Below, piece after piece: positions 8,327 to 17,040 of a DNA stretch of 64,000 bases. Positions within the stretch are counted from its first letter, which is position 1; each line of letters opens with the position of its first letter. Under the pieces are notes generated by a model that saw nothing but the letters and a program-made list of their open reading frames with translations, did not search any database and was not told the DNA's origin. Made by a program: the position numbers and the translations under genes. The DNA is taken from assembly GCA_947624555.1 (NCBI GenBank), contig CANQKW010000003.1, positions 62,001 through 126,000 on the forward strand. Direction: 5' to 3'. Origin of the DNA: an uncultured Clostridia bacterium (lineage in GTDB: Bacteria; Bacillota; Clostridia; Oscillospirales; Ruminococcaceae).

Positions 8327-9694
8327 ATGCCCGTTTTTAAAAAGGAAAAGCGTTCATCTCCCGCACGAACGCTGGTTCTCGGCTTTTTGATAATAATAGC
8401 CGCAGGAACGTTTCTGCTTTGTCTGCCTGCGTCCTCAAAAGCAGGAAAATTCACCAACCCCTTTGACTGCCTTTTTACGGCAACGTCCGCCGCCTGTGTA
8501 ACGGGATTTGTCGTGTATGATACCTGGGCTTACTGGTCGGTTATGGGACAAATTATAATTGCCTTGCTTATTCAGGTGGGCGGTCTGGGATTTGTCACGA
8601 TCATCACCTTTTTCAATATTGCCGCAGGAAAAAAACTTGGTTTCCGCACTCTGAAAAACGCCTCTGAAGACTTGACGGAAAGCAGTTTTCAAAACGGCAG
8701 AAAAATCTTTGTCAGGATCATAAAATATTCTATGATATTTGAGGCGGCAGGCGCTGTGATAATGTCGTTTGCGCTGTTTCCGAAATACGGCGGCTATGGG
8801 ATATGGATGGCTGTTTTTATGAGTATAACCGCTTTTTGCAACGCAGGCTTTGATCTGGCAGGTATGGAGGGCGAGTTTTCAAGCCTTATCGGATTTCAGG
8901 ATAATCCTGCTGTTCTGGTAACTATTGCGGTGCTTATCATTATCGGCGGTCTGGGATTTATCGTTTGGGAAAATTTCCTTACTTTTCGTGAGAGCAAAAA
9001 ACTCTCGCTCCATTCAAGAACCGTTTTGGTTATGACAGGAGCGCTTATTCTTGCGGGAACGCTGTTTTTTCTGTTTTCCGAATGGAACAATCCGAAAACT
9101 CTTGGAAAAATGGATTTCGGCGAAAAGCTGCTAAATGCTTTTTTCTCGTCCGTGACATCAAGAACAGCAGGCTTTGACAGCATTTCAATGGGCGATATGT
9201 CCGAGTTTACACAAATGGGAACGGTTCTTCTGATGTTCGTGGGGGCAGCGCCCGGCTCAACGGGCGGCGGAATTAAGATAACTACTCTTATGGTCGTAAT
9301 TGTGACCGTATCTTCATACATAAAGAATAAAAATGACGTAGAGCTTTTCCACCACAAGCTTGATAAGTTGGTGATTTACCGCACAGTGGTCACTCTTGCG
9401 CTGTCTTTTACGGCTGTTGGATTGTGCTTTTTTGCGCTTTATTTTTCAATGCCTGCAAAGGACTCTCCCGGAGCAGGAGCTGTTCAATGCCTGTTTGACG
9501 CTGTATCGGCTTTCTCGACAACGGGACTTACCGCAGGGGCGGCTGCTCAGACGGGGATAGCCGGAAAAATCGTGCTTATTATAACGATGTTTTTGGGTCG
9601 TGTAGGACCTGTTTCGGTAATAATGTCGCTGGTTATGAATATTCAAAACCGCAAGAATATCGTTGTTCCCGAAGGTCATATCCTGATAGGTTAA
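8327..9694 (+). CDS. ktrB: TrkH/KtrB-type potassium uptake channel subunit
   Basis: The membrane subunit of a Ktr/Trk system for K+ (or Na+/K+) uptake. At 455 aa it has the normal KtrB length. Four pseudo-repeats of the pore loop are visible in order: TSAACVTGF, TAFCNAGFD, TSRTAGFDS and SAFSTTGLT, each with the selectivity-filter glycine. The segment PGSTGGGIKITT is the conserved loop of the family. The Ktr system normally needs the cytoplasmic RCK protein KtrA, but no ktrA occurs next to it or elsewhere in the window; KtrA may be encoded elsewhere. It lies inside the 5597-11279 operon, between a polytopic protein and trmN6. Confidence 0.9.
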   Translation: MPVFKKEKRSSPARTLVLGFLIIIAAGTFLLCLPASSKAGKFTNPFDCLFTATSAACVTGFVVYDTWAYWSVMGQIIIALLIQVGGLGFVTIITFFNIAAGKKLGFRTLKNASEDLTESSFQNGRKIFVRIIKYSMIFEAAGAVIMSFALFPKYGGYGIWMAVFMSITAFCNAGFDLAGMEGEFSSLIGFQDNPAVLVTIAVLIIIGGLGFIVWENFLTFRESKKLSLHSRTVLVMTGALILAGTLFFLFSEWNNPKTLGKMDFGEKLLNAFFSSVTSRTAGFDSISMGDMSEFTQMGTVLLMFVGAAPGSTGGGIKITTLMVVIVTVSSYIKNKNDVELFHHKLDKLVIYRTVVTLALSFTAVGLCFFALYFSMPAKDSPGAGAVQCLFDAVSAFSTTGLTAGAAAQTGIAGKIVLIITMFLGRVGPVSVIMSLVMNIQNRKNIVVPEGHILIG

Positions 9695-9736
9695 GACCAC
9701 TGTAAACGGGCTTTACGCAAGAAAGGCGGCGTCGAA

Positions 9737-10453
9737 ATGGACGGCAATTTTGAAACCTTCGATTTAGGAAAAATAAAGATGTATGTTTCGCAGGACCACC
9801 GTTTCGGCACGGACGCTTTTCTGCTTGCGAGATACGCCGCCATTCGCAAAGACAACGTGGTATGCGACCTTTGTACGGGCTGTGGGATAATTCCTCTTAT
9901 TCTCTGCAAGAATGTTATGCCTAAGAAGATTTATGCCGTGGATATTCAAAACGAGGCTGTTGCTCTTCTCGAAAAAACTGTTAAGGAGAATAGTCTTGGC
10001 GAAACGGTTTTTCCTGTTTTATGCGATTTGAGAGAGCTTTCGCAGGACAAAATCCCGTTTGAAATCGCCGATATAGTAACGGTAAATCCGCCGTATATGA
10101 CGGACGGTTCGGGAGCTGAAAGGCTTTCCAAAGCGCAGGCTATCGCCCGTCACGAGCTTATGTGCAATATAAATGACGTGTGTAAAGCAGCCGCTAGACT
10201 GCTTAAATACGGCGGTCTGCTTAAAATGTGCCACCGCCCCGAACGTCTTGCAGACGTTATCTGCGCTATGAGAGAAAGCGGCATAGAACCGAAAACCGTG
10301 ACTTTTGTACAAAATACCGCAAAGGATAAGCCGTGGCTCTTTCTTGTGAGCGGTAAAAGAGGTGCGGCGTCGGGTATGATTATCGAAAAGCCAATGGTCC
10401 TTCGGAATGATGATTTGAGTTTTACTGAGGAGTATACTAAGCTGTATGAGTGA
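9737..10453 (+). CDS. trmN6: tRNA1(Val) adenine-N6-methyltransferase family protein (TrmN6/YabB)
   Basis: A class I SAM-dependent N6-adenine methyltransferase; the family modifies A37 of tRNA1(Val). In 238 aa it has the SAM-binding CDLCTGCGIIPLIL loop near residue 42 and the catalytic NPPY at about 116, inside VNPPYMTDG. The motif I variant (CTGCG for GxGxG) is usual in Firmicutes. It overlaps the rsmI start by 8 bp; the yabB-rsmI pair is conserved in Bacilli and Clostridia (also next to yazA in B. subtilis). Exact tRNA substrate in this organism is inferred. Confidence 0.88.
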   Translation: MDGNFETFDLGKIKMYVSQDHRFGTDAFLLARYAAIRKDNVVCDLCTGCGIIPLILCKNVMPKKIYAVDIQNEAVALLEKTVKENSLGETVFPVLCDLRELSQDKIPFEIADIVTVNPPYMTDGSGAERLSKAQAIARHELMCNINDVCKAAARLLKYGGLLKMCHRPERLADVICAMRESGIEPKTVTFVQNTAKDKPWLFLVSGKRGAASGMIIEKPMVLRNDDLSFTEEYTKLYE

Positions 10454-11279
10454 TTTTGGAAAGCTGTCTATCGTAGGAACACCGATAGGAAATTTCTCAG
10501 ATTTCAGTTTCCGAGGAGTTGAAACACTTAGAAATTCTGATTTTATCGCCTGCGAGGACACAAGAGTTACGGCAAAGCTGCTGATGAAATTCGATATAAA
10601 AAATCCGCTTTTGTCGTATTACAAGCCAAAAGAGCAGGAAAAAAGCGAGAAGATTATTTCTCTGCTCCTTGAAGGAAAAAATGTCGCACTAGTATCTGAC
10701 GCAGGAATGCCCTGTGTTTCCGACCCCGGATATATTCTTGTAAAAAAGTGCTATGAGCAGGATATTCCCGTTGAGGTCATACCGGGAGCGAATGCAGCGG
10801 TCTGCGCCGTGGCTTTAAGCGGTCTTGAGGCGGCACGTTTCTCGTTTGAGGGATTTTTGCCCGTTGACAAAAAAGAGCGCTCCGAGCGTCTAAGCGAGGT
10901 TAGAAATATGCCGCATACTCTTGTTTTTTACGAGGCTCCGCATAAGCTGAAAACAACGCTGGACGATTTGGCGGAATTTTTGGGAGAAGAACGCAAAACC
11001 GCACTTTGCCGTGAGCTTACAAAGCTCCACGAGGAAGTGATCAGGGGCAGTTTGGGTGAGCTGAAAAGGCTCTACGAGGAAAACGAGCCCAGAGGCGAAT
11101 TTGTTATCGTTATCGAAGGAAAATCGTCCGAAAAGCAGACGTTTTCTGCCGAAGAGGCAGCCGCTCTTGCGAAAAAACTTATTGCAGAGGGCGAAAAAGC
11201 GTCTGACGCCTGCAAAGAGGCTGCTAAAATCACGGGCGTTTCAAAGCGGGAGATTTACTCGCTCATTGTCGAAGAATAA
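10446..11279 (+). CDS. rsmI: 16S rRNA (cytidine-1402-2'-O)-methyltransferase RsmI
   Basis: RsmI methylates the 2'-OH of C1402 in the decoding centre of 16S rRNA. The 277-aa protein has the tetrapyrrole-methylase fold: IVGTPIGNFSDFSFR at the N-terminus, EDTR, and the SDAGMPCVSDPG loop near residue 85. The C-terminus is a small helical domain (SAEEAAALAKKL onwards), as in the family. Its ATG lies inside the end of trmN6, so the two are probably translationally coupled. It is the last gene of the operon that starts at 5597; a separate promoter follows 15 bp after its stop codon. Confidence 0.95.
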   Translation: MSDFGKLSIVGTPIGNFSDFSFRGVETLRNSDFIACEDTRVTAKLLMKFDIKNPLLSYYKPKEQEKSEKIISLLLEGKNVALVSDAGMPCVSDPGYILVKKCYEQDIPVEVIPGANAAVCAVALSGLEAARFSFEGFLPVDKKERSERLSEVRNMPHTLVFYEAPHKLKTTLDDLAEFLGEERKTALCRELTKLHEEVIRGSLGELKRLYEENEPRGEFVIVIEGKSSEKQTFSAEEAAALAKKLIAEGEKASDACKEAAKITGVSKREIYSLIVEE

Positions 11280-11293
11280 CATATTGTCTGCGC

Positions 11294-11322
11294 TTGACAT
11301 ATTTCTCAAATAGTGGTATAAT
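11294..11322 (+). promoter_or_regulatory. Sigma-A promoter embedded in palindromic repeats
   Basis: Perfect TTGACA, 17-bp spacer, perfect TATAAT. The -10 box is itself part of an 11-bp inverted repeat (11316-11344). A transcript from here would carry three back-to-back hairpins before the 58-aa ORF at 11507. Confidence 0.9.
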
Positions 11323-11440
11323 AAACACAGAGCGTTTATTATACATTATGTCCACGCACATACGCAAATCAAAGATTTGCTCCGTGCGGTAATGGACAAT
11401 TATACCATAAATCCTCCGAATTTATGGTATAATAAACACA
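11314..11440. repeat. Palindromic element with four alternating copies of a TGGTATAATAAACACA box
   Basis: The box TGGTATAATAAACACA occurs as a 16-bp direct repeat at 11314-11329 and 11425-11440. Partial inverted copies lie between, at 11334-11344 and 11399-11406. They form perfect hairpins GTATAATAAAC/GTTTATTATAC (11316-11344) and ATTATACCATAAAT/ATTTATGGTATAAT (11399-11433). A third nested hairpin (TGTCCA...TGGACA, CGCAC...GTGCG, GCAAATC...GATTTGC) fills 11349-11398. It could be a small repeat element or a regulatory leader. Confidence 0.8.
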
Positions 11441-11506
11441 AGAATTTGGTTTCCCTCTTCGGGAAAAGCAGACAACTGCTGATTATGGTATCGAAAGGAG
11501 ATTTTT

Positions 11507-11683
11507 ATGAAAGCTATCAAGGAAACGAAAGTAAAATTAGGACCTGCTGCAACTGTCGTCGTGCCGATAATCGCCGCTGTGATAGTCGTAGCGTCCGCCG
11601 TGGCATATATCTGCCTGAAGATTGCAGACGAAATTCGCTACAACGAAAAGTGGAAGGACTATGACGAGTGCGGCTGGCATTGA
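11507..11683 (+). CDS. 58-aa single-span membrane peptide
   Basis: A short ORF not in the track. It encodes MKAIKETKVKLGPAATVV followed by a hydrophobic helix of about 22 residues (to residue 38) and a charged tail ending in CGWH. An AAAGGAG ribosome site lies 7 bp upstream, and the promoter at 11294 would transcribe it. Its last 23 bp overlap the start of the metalloprotease gene, which suggests translational coupling. Function unknown; a membrane peptide that accompanies the next gene product is one possibility. Confidence 0.65.
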   Translation: MKAIKETKVKLGPAATVVVPIIAAVIVVASAVAYICLKIADEIRYNEKWKDYDECGWH

Positions 11684-12371
11684 TGTGAAAACAGTAAATT
11701 TGCCTGACGGGCGGTCGGTTTCTTACACGCTTACACGCAAGCCCGTAAAGAACATCAATTTCCGTGTGTCGGAAAACGGTATAGTTTCAGTATCAGCAAA
11801 TTCTCGTGTTTCGGTAAAGTTTATCGAGGAGCTTATCGAAAAGCGCGCCGATTTCTTTCTAAATGCGGCGGAACGTCTGAAAAACCGTGCTGAGCTGTTT
11901 GAGGCAAATCTTAACTCCGTCAGATACTTGGGACGGGACTATCCCGTGAGGATAATCGAAAATTCCCGTGAGATTGCTGTTCTTGACGAGAGCGAATGTC
12001 GGGTTTTCACCAAAAGCAAGGATAAAAAATACATAAAATCACTTCTGGAAAATGCGGTTCTGACACGTTTTAAGGCGCTCTGCGAAGAGCTTGACAGAGA
12101 AGTTCGCAACACTCTTTGCGAAAAGGGGTTTCCGCCGCCGCCTGCAAAGATTACGATAAAGGATATGAAGTCACGTTGGGGGAGCTGTTCCTATTACAAG
12201 GGACGCATTTCCATAAACAGTCGGCTTGCGGCTTATCCGAAAGAAACTGTGCTGTCGGTTTTTTATCACGAGTATGCTCATTTTCGCTGTCACGACCATT
12301 CAAAGGCTTTCTACGATTTTCTCCTGATGATTTATCCCGAATATTATGAGCATAATAGAACGTTAAAGTAG
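11661..12371 (+). CDS. YgjP/DUF45-type M48-like metallopeptidase
   Basis: A 236-aa zinc metalloprotease-like protein of the YgjP (DUF45, WLM-related) family. The zinc motif HEYAH begins at about residue 203, followed by CHDHSKAFYDF with the third ligand region. The segment KDMKSRWGSCS before it is the family signature. The track begins at 11622, but the ATG at 11661 has a GGAAGG site 5 bp upstream and the previous gene overlaps it, so I prefer that start. The substrate is unknown. A bidirectional terminator separates it from the convergent rplQ. Confidence 0.88.
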   Translation: MTSAAGIDVKTVNLPDGRSVSYTLTRKPVKNINFRVSENGIVSVSANSRVSVKFIEELIEKRADFFLNAAERLKNRAELFEANLNSVRYLGRDYPVRIIENSREIAVLDESECRVFTKSKDKKYIKSLLENAVLTRFKALCEELDREVRNTLCEKGFPPPPAKITIKDMKSRWGSCSYYKGRISINSRLAAYPKETVLSVFYHEYAHFRCHDHSKAFYDFLLMIYPEYYEHNRTLK

Positions 12372-12383
12372 AATTATTTGCAA

Positions 12384-12415
12384 GAAAAAACTCCCCATAA
12401 AAGGGGAGTTTTCTT
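12384..12415. terminator. Bidirectional terminator between the YgjP-type gene and rplQ
   Basis: AAAACTCCCC and GGGGAGTTTT form a stable hairpin with loop ATAAAA, with A and T runs on either side, so it can end both convergent transcripts, including the ribosomal supercluster. Confidence 0.9.
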
Positions 12416-12417
12416 TG

Positions 12418-12759
12418 TTATACCAACTCTATGATTGCCATTTCGGCAGCGTCGCCGCGGCGCGGACCCAGCTTATAAATTCTGGTATAGCCGCCCTTTC
12501 TGTCGCTGTACTTAGGAGCTATTTCATCGAACAATTTCTTCGCAACAGCCTCTTTCGTAATGTAAGCGAATACCTGACGCTTTGTGTGAAGTGTATTTGC
12601 CTTGCCGAGCGTAATCATCTTCTCAGCCTCCGCACGGACTTCCTTCGCACGTGTGACAGTGGTTTCGATTTTTCCGTTTTCAAGCAGGAAAGTGACCATT
12701 CCTCTGAGCATTGCCTTTCTGTGGTCGCTTGCTCTGCCGAGTTTTCTGGAACCTGGCAT
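12418..12759 (-). CDS. rplQ: Large-subunit ribosomal protein L17
   Basis: A 113-aa protein of the large subunit, located near the exit tunnel rim. The start [18 protein letters not shown] is the signature of bacterial L17. It is the last gene of the 32-gene cluster, after rpoA, and a terminator follows its stop codon. Length is normal for Firmicutes. Confidence 0.98.
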   Translation of the reverse strand: MPGSRKLGRASDHRKAMLRGMVTFLLENGKIETTVTRAKEVRAEAEKMITLGKANTLHTKRQVFAYITKEAVAKKLFDEIAPKYSDRKGGYTRIYKLGPRRGDAAEMAIIELV

Positions 12760-12794
12760 ATTATCTTCTCCTTTCGGGAAATGTTAGTGTTAGT

Positions 12795-13754
12795 TTATTT
12801 GCTCTCCTCAGAATTCATAAGCTCACAGCCCAAAGACTGCAGCTTTGCCTTAACCTCATCAAATGACTTCTTTCCGAGGTTTCTTACCTTCATCATATCT
12901 TCGGGCGATTTGTTTACCAAATCCTCGACGGTATTTATTCCTGCTCTCTTCAAGCAGTTGAAGGAACGAACGGAAAGCTCAAGCTCTTCGATAGTCATTT
13001 CGAGAACCTTGTCCTTACGGCTTTCCTCCCGTGTTTCCATAAGCTCCTGAGGATTAGTCTCATCGGAAAGCTCCGCAAACAGCGTGAGCCTTTCAATCAG
13101 TATTTTTGCTGCGTAGGAAACAGCCTCCTTCGCAGAAATCGTGCCGTCAGTCCAAATCTCGATTATAAGCTTTTCATAATCTGTTCTCTGTCCGACACGG
13201 GTATTTTCAACCGTATAATTACACTTCAATACAGGAGTGTAAATACTGTCTATCGGAATAACCCCTATAACAGGCTGGAGCTGATTTTTATTCTGCTCCG
13301 CAGAAACGTAGCCCCTTCCCCTGTCAAGCGTAATGTCCATATAAAGCTTTGCGCCTGCGCTCAGAGTTGCGATATGCATACCGGGATCGAGTATTTCTAC
13401 CTCGCTGTCAGTTTTTATATCGCCCGCAGTGACCTCGCACTCGCCCTCAGCTTCGATGTAAATCGTTTTGGGCGCTTCGCCGTACATTTTCGCCCTGAGC
13501 CCTTTAATATTAAGAATTATTTCCGTAACGTCTTCTTTTACACCGGGAACGGTTGAAAATTCGTGCTGTACACCGTCAATCTTGACCGATGTTGCAGCTA
13601 CTCCCGGCAATGAGGAGAGCAGCACCCTGCGAAGGCTGTTGCCCAGGGTGTTTCCATATCCGCTCTGGAGAGGCTCCAGAACGAACATTCCATAAGTTCC
13701 GTCCGACCTTAGCTTAAAGGTCTCGATATTGAGCTTTTCGATTTTTTCAAGCAT
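12795..13754 (-). CDS. rpoA: RNA polymerase alpha subunit
   Basis: The alpha subunit starts assembly of RNA polymerase by dimerising, and its C-terminal domain contacts UP elements and activators. The 319-aa protein has the N-terminal dimerisation domain ([17 protein letters not shown] near residue 33) and the C-terminal helix-hairpin-helix domain ([14 protein letters not shown], then [14 protein letters not shown]). Length is usual. A GGGGAGGG site precedes the ATG. It is 35 bp upstream of rplQ but 322 bp downstream of rpsD, the largest internal gap in the cluster. Confidence 0.98.
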   Translation of the reverse strand: MLEKIEKLNIETFKLRSDGTYGMFVLEPLQSGYGNTLGNSLRRVLLSSLPGVAATSVKIDGVQHEFSTVPGVKEDVTEIILNIKGLRAKMYGEAPKTIYIEAEGECEVTAGDIKTDSEVEILDPGMHIATLSAGAKLYMDITLDRGRGYVSAEQNKNQLQPVIGVIPIDSIYTPVLKCNYTVENTRVGQRTDYEKLIIEIWTDGTISAKEAVSYAAKILIERLTLFAELSDETNPQELMETREESRKDKVLEMTIEELELSVRSFNCLKRAGINTVEDLVNKSPEDMMKVRNLGKKSFDEVKAKLQSLGCELMNSEESK

Positions 13755-14076
13755 TGATAACCCTCCCCGCTAGCTTGTCTGTGACGGCAAAGAGTGTTTT
13801 CTCTCCACCGACTGTCCTTAATTATCCTGTGTGCAAAAACCGTTTTTTTATAAAACGCTGCTGTATTCACGTTAATTTTAAATCACGCTCGCAAAAGCCT
13901 CACAACAGTATTGACGCTTTTTTTCGCTTATAATCACATAGCAGCGAGTATGAATTAAAAATAACAGCACTAAATATCTGTATGCACCAAAGCATTTCCT
14001 TATTACGACGGGGTACGCTGTCCGAAACGTTCCGTTTACGAAGAACAAATACGCCCGTTTTGAATGCTTACGGCAA
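13755..14076. other. 322-bp gap between rpsD and rpoA
   Basis: No gene is visible. On the minus strand there are weak -10-like sequences (TAAAAT near 13880, TATAAG near 13930) without a good -35. A small A/T-rich stem CGTTTT/AAAACG occurs near 13840-13856. The spacer may hold an extra promoter for rpoA-rplQ or a processed leader, but the sequence alone does not decide this. Confidence 0.4.
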
Positions 14077-14679
14077 TTATTTAGAATACAACTCGATAAT
14101 CAGGTGCTCAGCAATCTCGAAATCAAGGTCGTCTCTGACAAACGCACGGGTAACTTTTGCGGACTGCTTTTCCTTATCGACTTCAAGCCACATAGGAGTA
14201 AGTCTTCCGCCTGCAACTTCTGCTATCTGCTCAAACTTCTTGCTCTTCTTGCTCTTTTCGCGAAGAGAAACCACGTCGCCTACCTTAACTCTGTAAGAGG
14301 GAATATCAACTCTCTTTCCGTTCACACAGAAATGACCGTGAGTTACAAGCTGACGTGCCTCACGACGGGTTGTTGCAAGACCCATTCTGAATACGATATT
14401 ATCAAGTCTGCTTTCGAGAAGTCTGATAAGGTTTTCACCTGCGATACCCTCTTCCTTAGTAGCAAGCTCGTAGTAGTGATAGAACTGCTTTTCAAGAACG
14501 CCGTAAACGAACTTGAGTTTCTGCTTTTCCTTAAGCTGCTGTCCGTATTCGGAAACCTTCTTGCGGCGACCGCCGTCGGGGTGTCTTTTAGACTTCTTAT
14601 TCTCAGAATAGCCCAAAACCGCAGGGCTGATGTCAAGACTTCTGCACTTTTTCAAAATCGGGTCACGATTTACTGCCAT
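14077..14679 (-). CDS. rpsD: Small-subunit ribosomal protein S4
   Basis: S4 binds the five-way junction of 16S rRNA and starts 30S assembly; in other bacteria it also represses its own synthesis. The 200-aa protein has the N-terminal RNA-binding part (MAVNRDPILKKCRSLDI) and the S4 fold with RLDNIVFRMG and ARQLVTHGHFCVNGKRV. The Cys residues of the zinc-type form are missing (one Cys only near the start), so this is the C-minus type. It is in the alpha part of the cluster, after rpsK. Confidence 0.98.
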   Translation of the reverse strand: MAVNRDPILKKCRSLDISPAVLGYSENKKSKRHPDGGRRKKVSEYGQQLKEKQKLKFVYGVLEKQFYHYYELATKEEGIAGENLIRLLESRLDNIVFRMGLATTRREARQLVTHGHFCVNGKRVDIPSYRVKVGDVVSLREKSKKSKKFEQIAEVAGGRLTPMWLEVDKEKQSAKVTRAFVRDDLDFEIAEHLIIELYSK

Positions 14680-14783
14680 AATAAAATTTCCTCCGTTAAT
14701 CTAATCAATATCGGCTTATTGCCGACGTCGAGCAAACGTTGCGCTCGGCTTTGTTTTTGTTTATTCCCAACAAGCAGAGCAAT

Positions 14784-15182
14784 TCAGACTCTTCTTCTCT
14801 TGGGAGGACGACAACCGTTATGGGGAATAGGAGTAACGTCCTTGATGAGCTTTACCTCAAGACCTGCTGCCTGAAGTGCTCTGATAGCTGCCTCACGACC
14901 CTGACCGGGACCCTTTACATAAACCTCAACGGTCTTCAGTCCGTGCTCCATAGCAGCCTTAGCTGCAACGTCAGCAGCTGTCTGCGCAGCAAACGGGGTA
15001 GATTTCTTTGAGCCTCTGAAACCCAATCCGCCTGCAGATGCCCACGAGAGCGCATTTCCCTGAAGGTCGGTGATAGTAACTATCGTATTGTTGAAAGACG
15101 ACTGAATGTGAGCCGCACCGTTTTCGATGTTCTTGCGCTCACGGCGTCTGCGTACAACCTGTTTTCCTTTAGCCTGTGCCAT
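14784..15182 (-). CDS. rpsK: Small-subunit ribosomal protein S11
   Basis: S11 sits on the platform of the 30S subunit and helps select correct tRNA. The 132-aa protein carries [20 protein letters not shown] and the C-terminal [11 protein letters not shown], both diagnostic. It is 19 bp downstream of rpsM in the alpha gene group. Confidence 0.98.
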   Translation of the reverse strand: MAQAKGKQVVRRRRERKNIENGAAHIQSSFNNTIVTITDLQGNALSWASAGGLGFRGSKKSTPFAAQTAADVAAKAAMEHGLKTVEVYVKGPGQGREAAIRALQAAGLEVKLIKDVTPIPHNGCRPPKRRRV

Positions 15183-15201
15183 TTATTTACCGCCTTTCTG
15201 A

Positions 15202-15573
15202 TTATTTCTTCTTGTTAGCAATTGTCTTCTTAGGACCCTTGCGTGTTCTGGCGTTAGTCTTTGTGCGCTGTCCGCGTACAGGCAGACCCTTGCGGTGACG
15301 AGTACCGCGATAGCAGTTGATTTCAACCAGACGCTTGATATTGAGAGCGACCATTCTTCTGAGGTCACCTTCAACCACATAGCCGTCCTTGTCGATTACA
15401 TCACGGATTTTTGCCTCTTCCTCATCGGTGAGGTCACGAACACGGGTGTCGGGATTTACTCCTGCTTTTGCCAGAATATCATTTGCGGATTTTCTGCCTA
15501 TTCCGTATACATAGGTAAGACCTATTTCAACACGCTTTTCCTTAGGCAAATCTACGCCGGCAATTCTTGCCAT
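15202..15573 (-). CDS. rpsM: Small-subunit ribosomal protein S13
   Basis: S13 is in the head of the 30S subunit and forms bridges to the 50S subunit. The 123-aa protein begins [18 protein letters not shown] and ends in the basic tail [12 protein letters not shown]; the middle [20 protein letters not shown] is typical. A GGAGG site precedes the ATG. Several ORFs overlapping it in the track are shadows. Confidence 0.98.
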   Translation of the reverse strand: MARIAGVDLPKEKRVEIGLTYVYGIGRKSANDILAKAGVNPDTRVRDLTDEEEAKIRDVIDKDGYVVEGDLRRMVALNIKRLVEINCYRGTRHRKGLPVRGQRTKTNARTRKGPKKTIANKKK

Positions 15574-15596
15574 ACTTTCTTTCCTCCTGTCCGGGA

Positions 15597-15710
15597 TTAA
15601 CCCTGTCTTTGCTTGTGTTTAGGTTCAACACAAATTACCATAACCTTGCCCTTGCGCTTTATTACCTTGCATTTGTCGCACATAGGCTTTACCGAAGGTC
15701 TGACTTTCAT
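15597..15710 (-). CDS. rpmJ: Large-subunit ribosomal protein L36 (zinc-binding form)
   Basis: A 37-aa protein too short for the ORF track. It reads [19 protein letters not shown] and ends EPKHKQRQG, with the C-x2-C ... C ... H zinc ligands of the C-plus form. It lies between infA and rpsM, its conserved place in Firmicutes. A GGAGG site precedes the ATG. Confidence 0.97.
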   Translation of the reverse strand: MKVRPSVKPMCDKCKVIKRKGKVMVICVEPKHKQRQG

Positions 15711-15797
15711 TGTAATACCTCCTAATCAAACTGTACAAACCATAGCTTTAAGACAAAACCGCACCAAAATTTCCTTGCGAATTTGTCTTTAGCACAA

Positions 15798-16016
15798 TCA
15801 CTTAGCACGCCAAGTAATTCTGCCCTTTGTAAGGTCGTAGGGTGACATTTCGACGGTCACTTTGTCGCCCGGAAGTATGCGTATATAATTCATACGAAGT
15901 TTTCCGCTTATATGCGCCAAAATCTGATGACCGTTTGAAAGCTCTACCTTGAACTGAGCGTTAGGCAGCGCCTCCAGAATTGTGCCTTCCACTTCCAATA
16001 CATCTTCTTTAGACAA
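15798..16016 (-). CDS. infA: Translation initiation factor IF-1
   Basis: A 72-aa OB-fold protein that blocks the A site of the 30S subunit during initiation. The start [19 protein letters not shown] and the middle [19 protein letters not shown] are diagnostic. It lies 2 bp downstream of the KOW-domain gene, so the two are probably coupled. Confidence 0.98.
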   Translation of the reverse strand: MSKEDVLEVEGTILEALPNAQFKVELSNGHQILAHISGKLRMNYIRILPGDKVTVEMSPYDLTKGRITWRAK

Positions 16017-16018
16017 GC

Positions 16019-16282
16019 TTATTCACTCTCCTGTAACGAGCTGTCCTGCCCGAACATTTCTCTGAGTGTCCGACGCAGGCACTTATCTGTCAGTCCCTCC
16101 AGGTCTATTGACCTGTGAGTTGCTCCGACGTGCTTTCGGTTCTTTTTTTTCGGATTTTCGAGCTTTCGCTCTTTTCCGTCGGCGACGAAAACAAATTCGC
16201 CGTCGTTTCGGACGACCAACATCGCCCTGCCGCTGTCGTGACCTGCACGGCTTATGACCACTGTTCCAACTGTAATACTCAT
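16019..16282 (-). CDS. KOW-domain RNA-binding protein (L14e-like)
   Basis: An 87-aa protein with a KOW motif near the N-terminus ([18 protein letters not shown]) and a basic second half with [14 protein letters not shown]. Small KOW proteins of this type occupy the map-infA interval in many Clostridia and Bacilli; they are related to eukaryotic and archaeal L14e/L6e but their role in bacteria is unproved. The track begins at a TTG (16285), but the ATG at 16280-16282 overlaps the map stop codon as TGATG, which favours coupled translation from that ATG. It may assist ribosome assembly; that is inference. Confidence 0.85.
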   Translation of the reverse strand: MSITVGTVVISRAGHDSGRAMLVVRNDGEFVFVADGKERKLENPKKKNRKHVGATHRSIDLEGLTDKCLRRTLREMFGQDSSLQESE

Positions 16283-17037
16283 CAATGATTCTCCAGAGTC
16301 AGAATTAGCGGTTCGCCGTTTGTAACAGCGACGCTGTGTTCAAAGTGGCACGACAAGCTGCCGTCGGTCGTTACGACCGTCCACTTATCGCCCAGAATAT
16401 TTACCCTGCGGCTGTGCGAATTGACCATCGGCTCTATTGCGATTGTCATACCCGGAACAAGTCTCGGACCGTGACCTGCTCTTCCCTCATTGGGGACTTC
16501 GGGGTCCTCGTGCATTTCCCGTCCTACGCCGTGACCGATAAATTTCTCTGCCACCGCATATCCGCCGCTCTTGACGTGAGTTTCAATTGCGCTGGAAATG
16601 TCGCCGATCCTGTTCCCTGCAACAGCCTGCTCAATTCCTTTGTAGAGCGCCTCTTCGGTGAACTTCATAAGGCGTTTTGCCTCGTCTGACACCTCTCCGA
16701 CCGTAAAAGTCTTTGTGTTGTCGCCTATAAAGCCGTTAAGCTCAGCCACAATATCGCAGGATATTATATCGCCGTCTTTCAGGATTTTTTTCTTATTGGG
16801 TATTCCGTGGATAAGCTCTTCGTTTACCGAAAAGCAATTATGTCCGGGAAAACCGCCAAATCCATAGCACGGGCAGCTTCCGCCCTTGGAACGGATAAAC
16901 TCGTCAACGATTTTATCCAGCTCCCATGTGGAAATTCCCGCCCTGATGTTTTTCCCTGCAAGAGCAAGCGCCTGAGCCGCAAGCTCGCCTGCTTTTATCA
17001 TACACTTCAGCTCTTCGGGATTTTTAATCTGAATCAT
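16282..17037 (-). CDS. map: Type I methionine aminopeptidase
   Basis: Removes the initiator methionine from new proteins, with a dinuclear metal centre. The 251-aa protein has the pita-bread fold ligands: DIVAELNGFIGDNTKTF with the two aspartates, GHGVGREMHEDPEVPN with the histidine, and IEPMV plus the C-terminal FEHSVAVT with the glutamates. There is no N-terminal zinc-binding extension, so it is type Ia. It lies 3 bp downstream of adk. Confidence 0.97.
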   Translation of the reverse strand: MIQIKNPEELKCMIKAGELAAQALALAGKNIRAGISTWELDKIVDEFIRSKGGSCPCYGFGGFPGHNCFSVNEELIHGIPNKKKILKDGDIISCDIVAELNGFIGDNTKTFTVGEVSDEAKRLMKFTEEALYKGIEQAVAGNRIGDISSAIETHVKSGGYAVAEKFIGHGVGREMHEDPEVPNEGRAGHGPRLVPGMTIAIEPMVNSHSRRVNILGDKWTVVTTDGSLSCHFEHSVAVTNGEPLILTLENH

Positions 17038-17040
17038 TGT

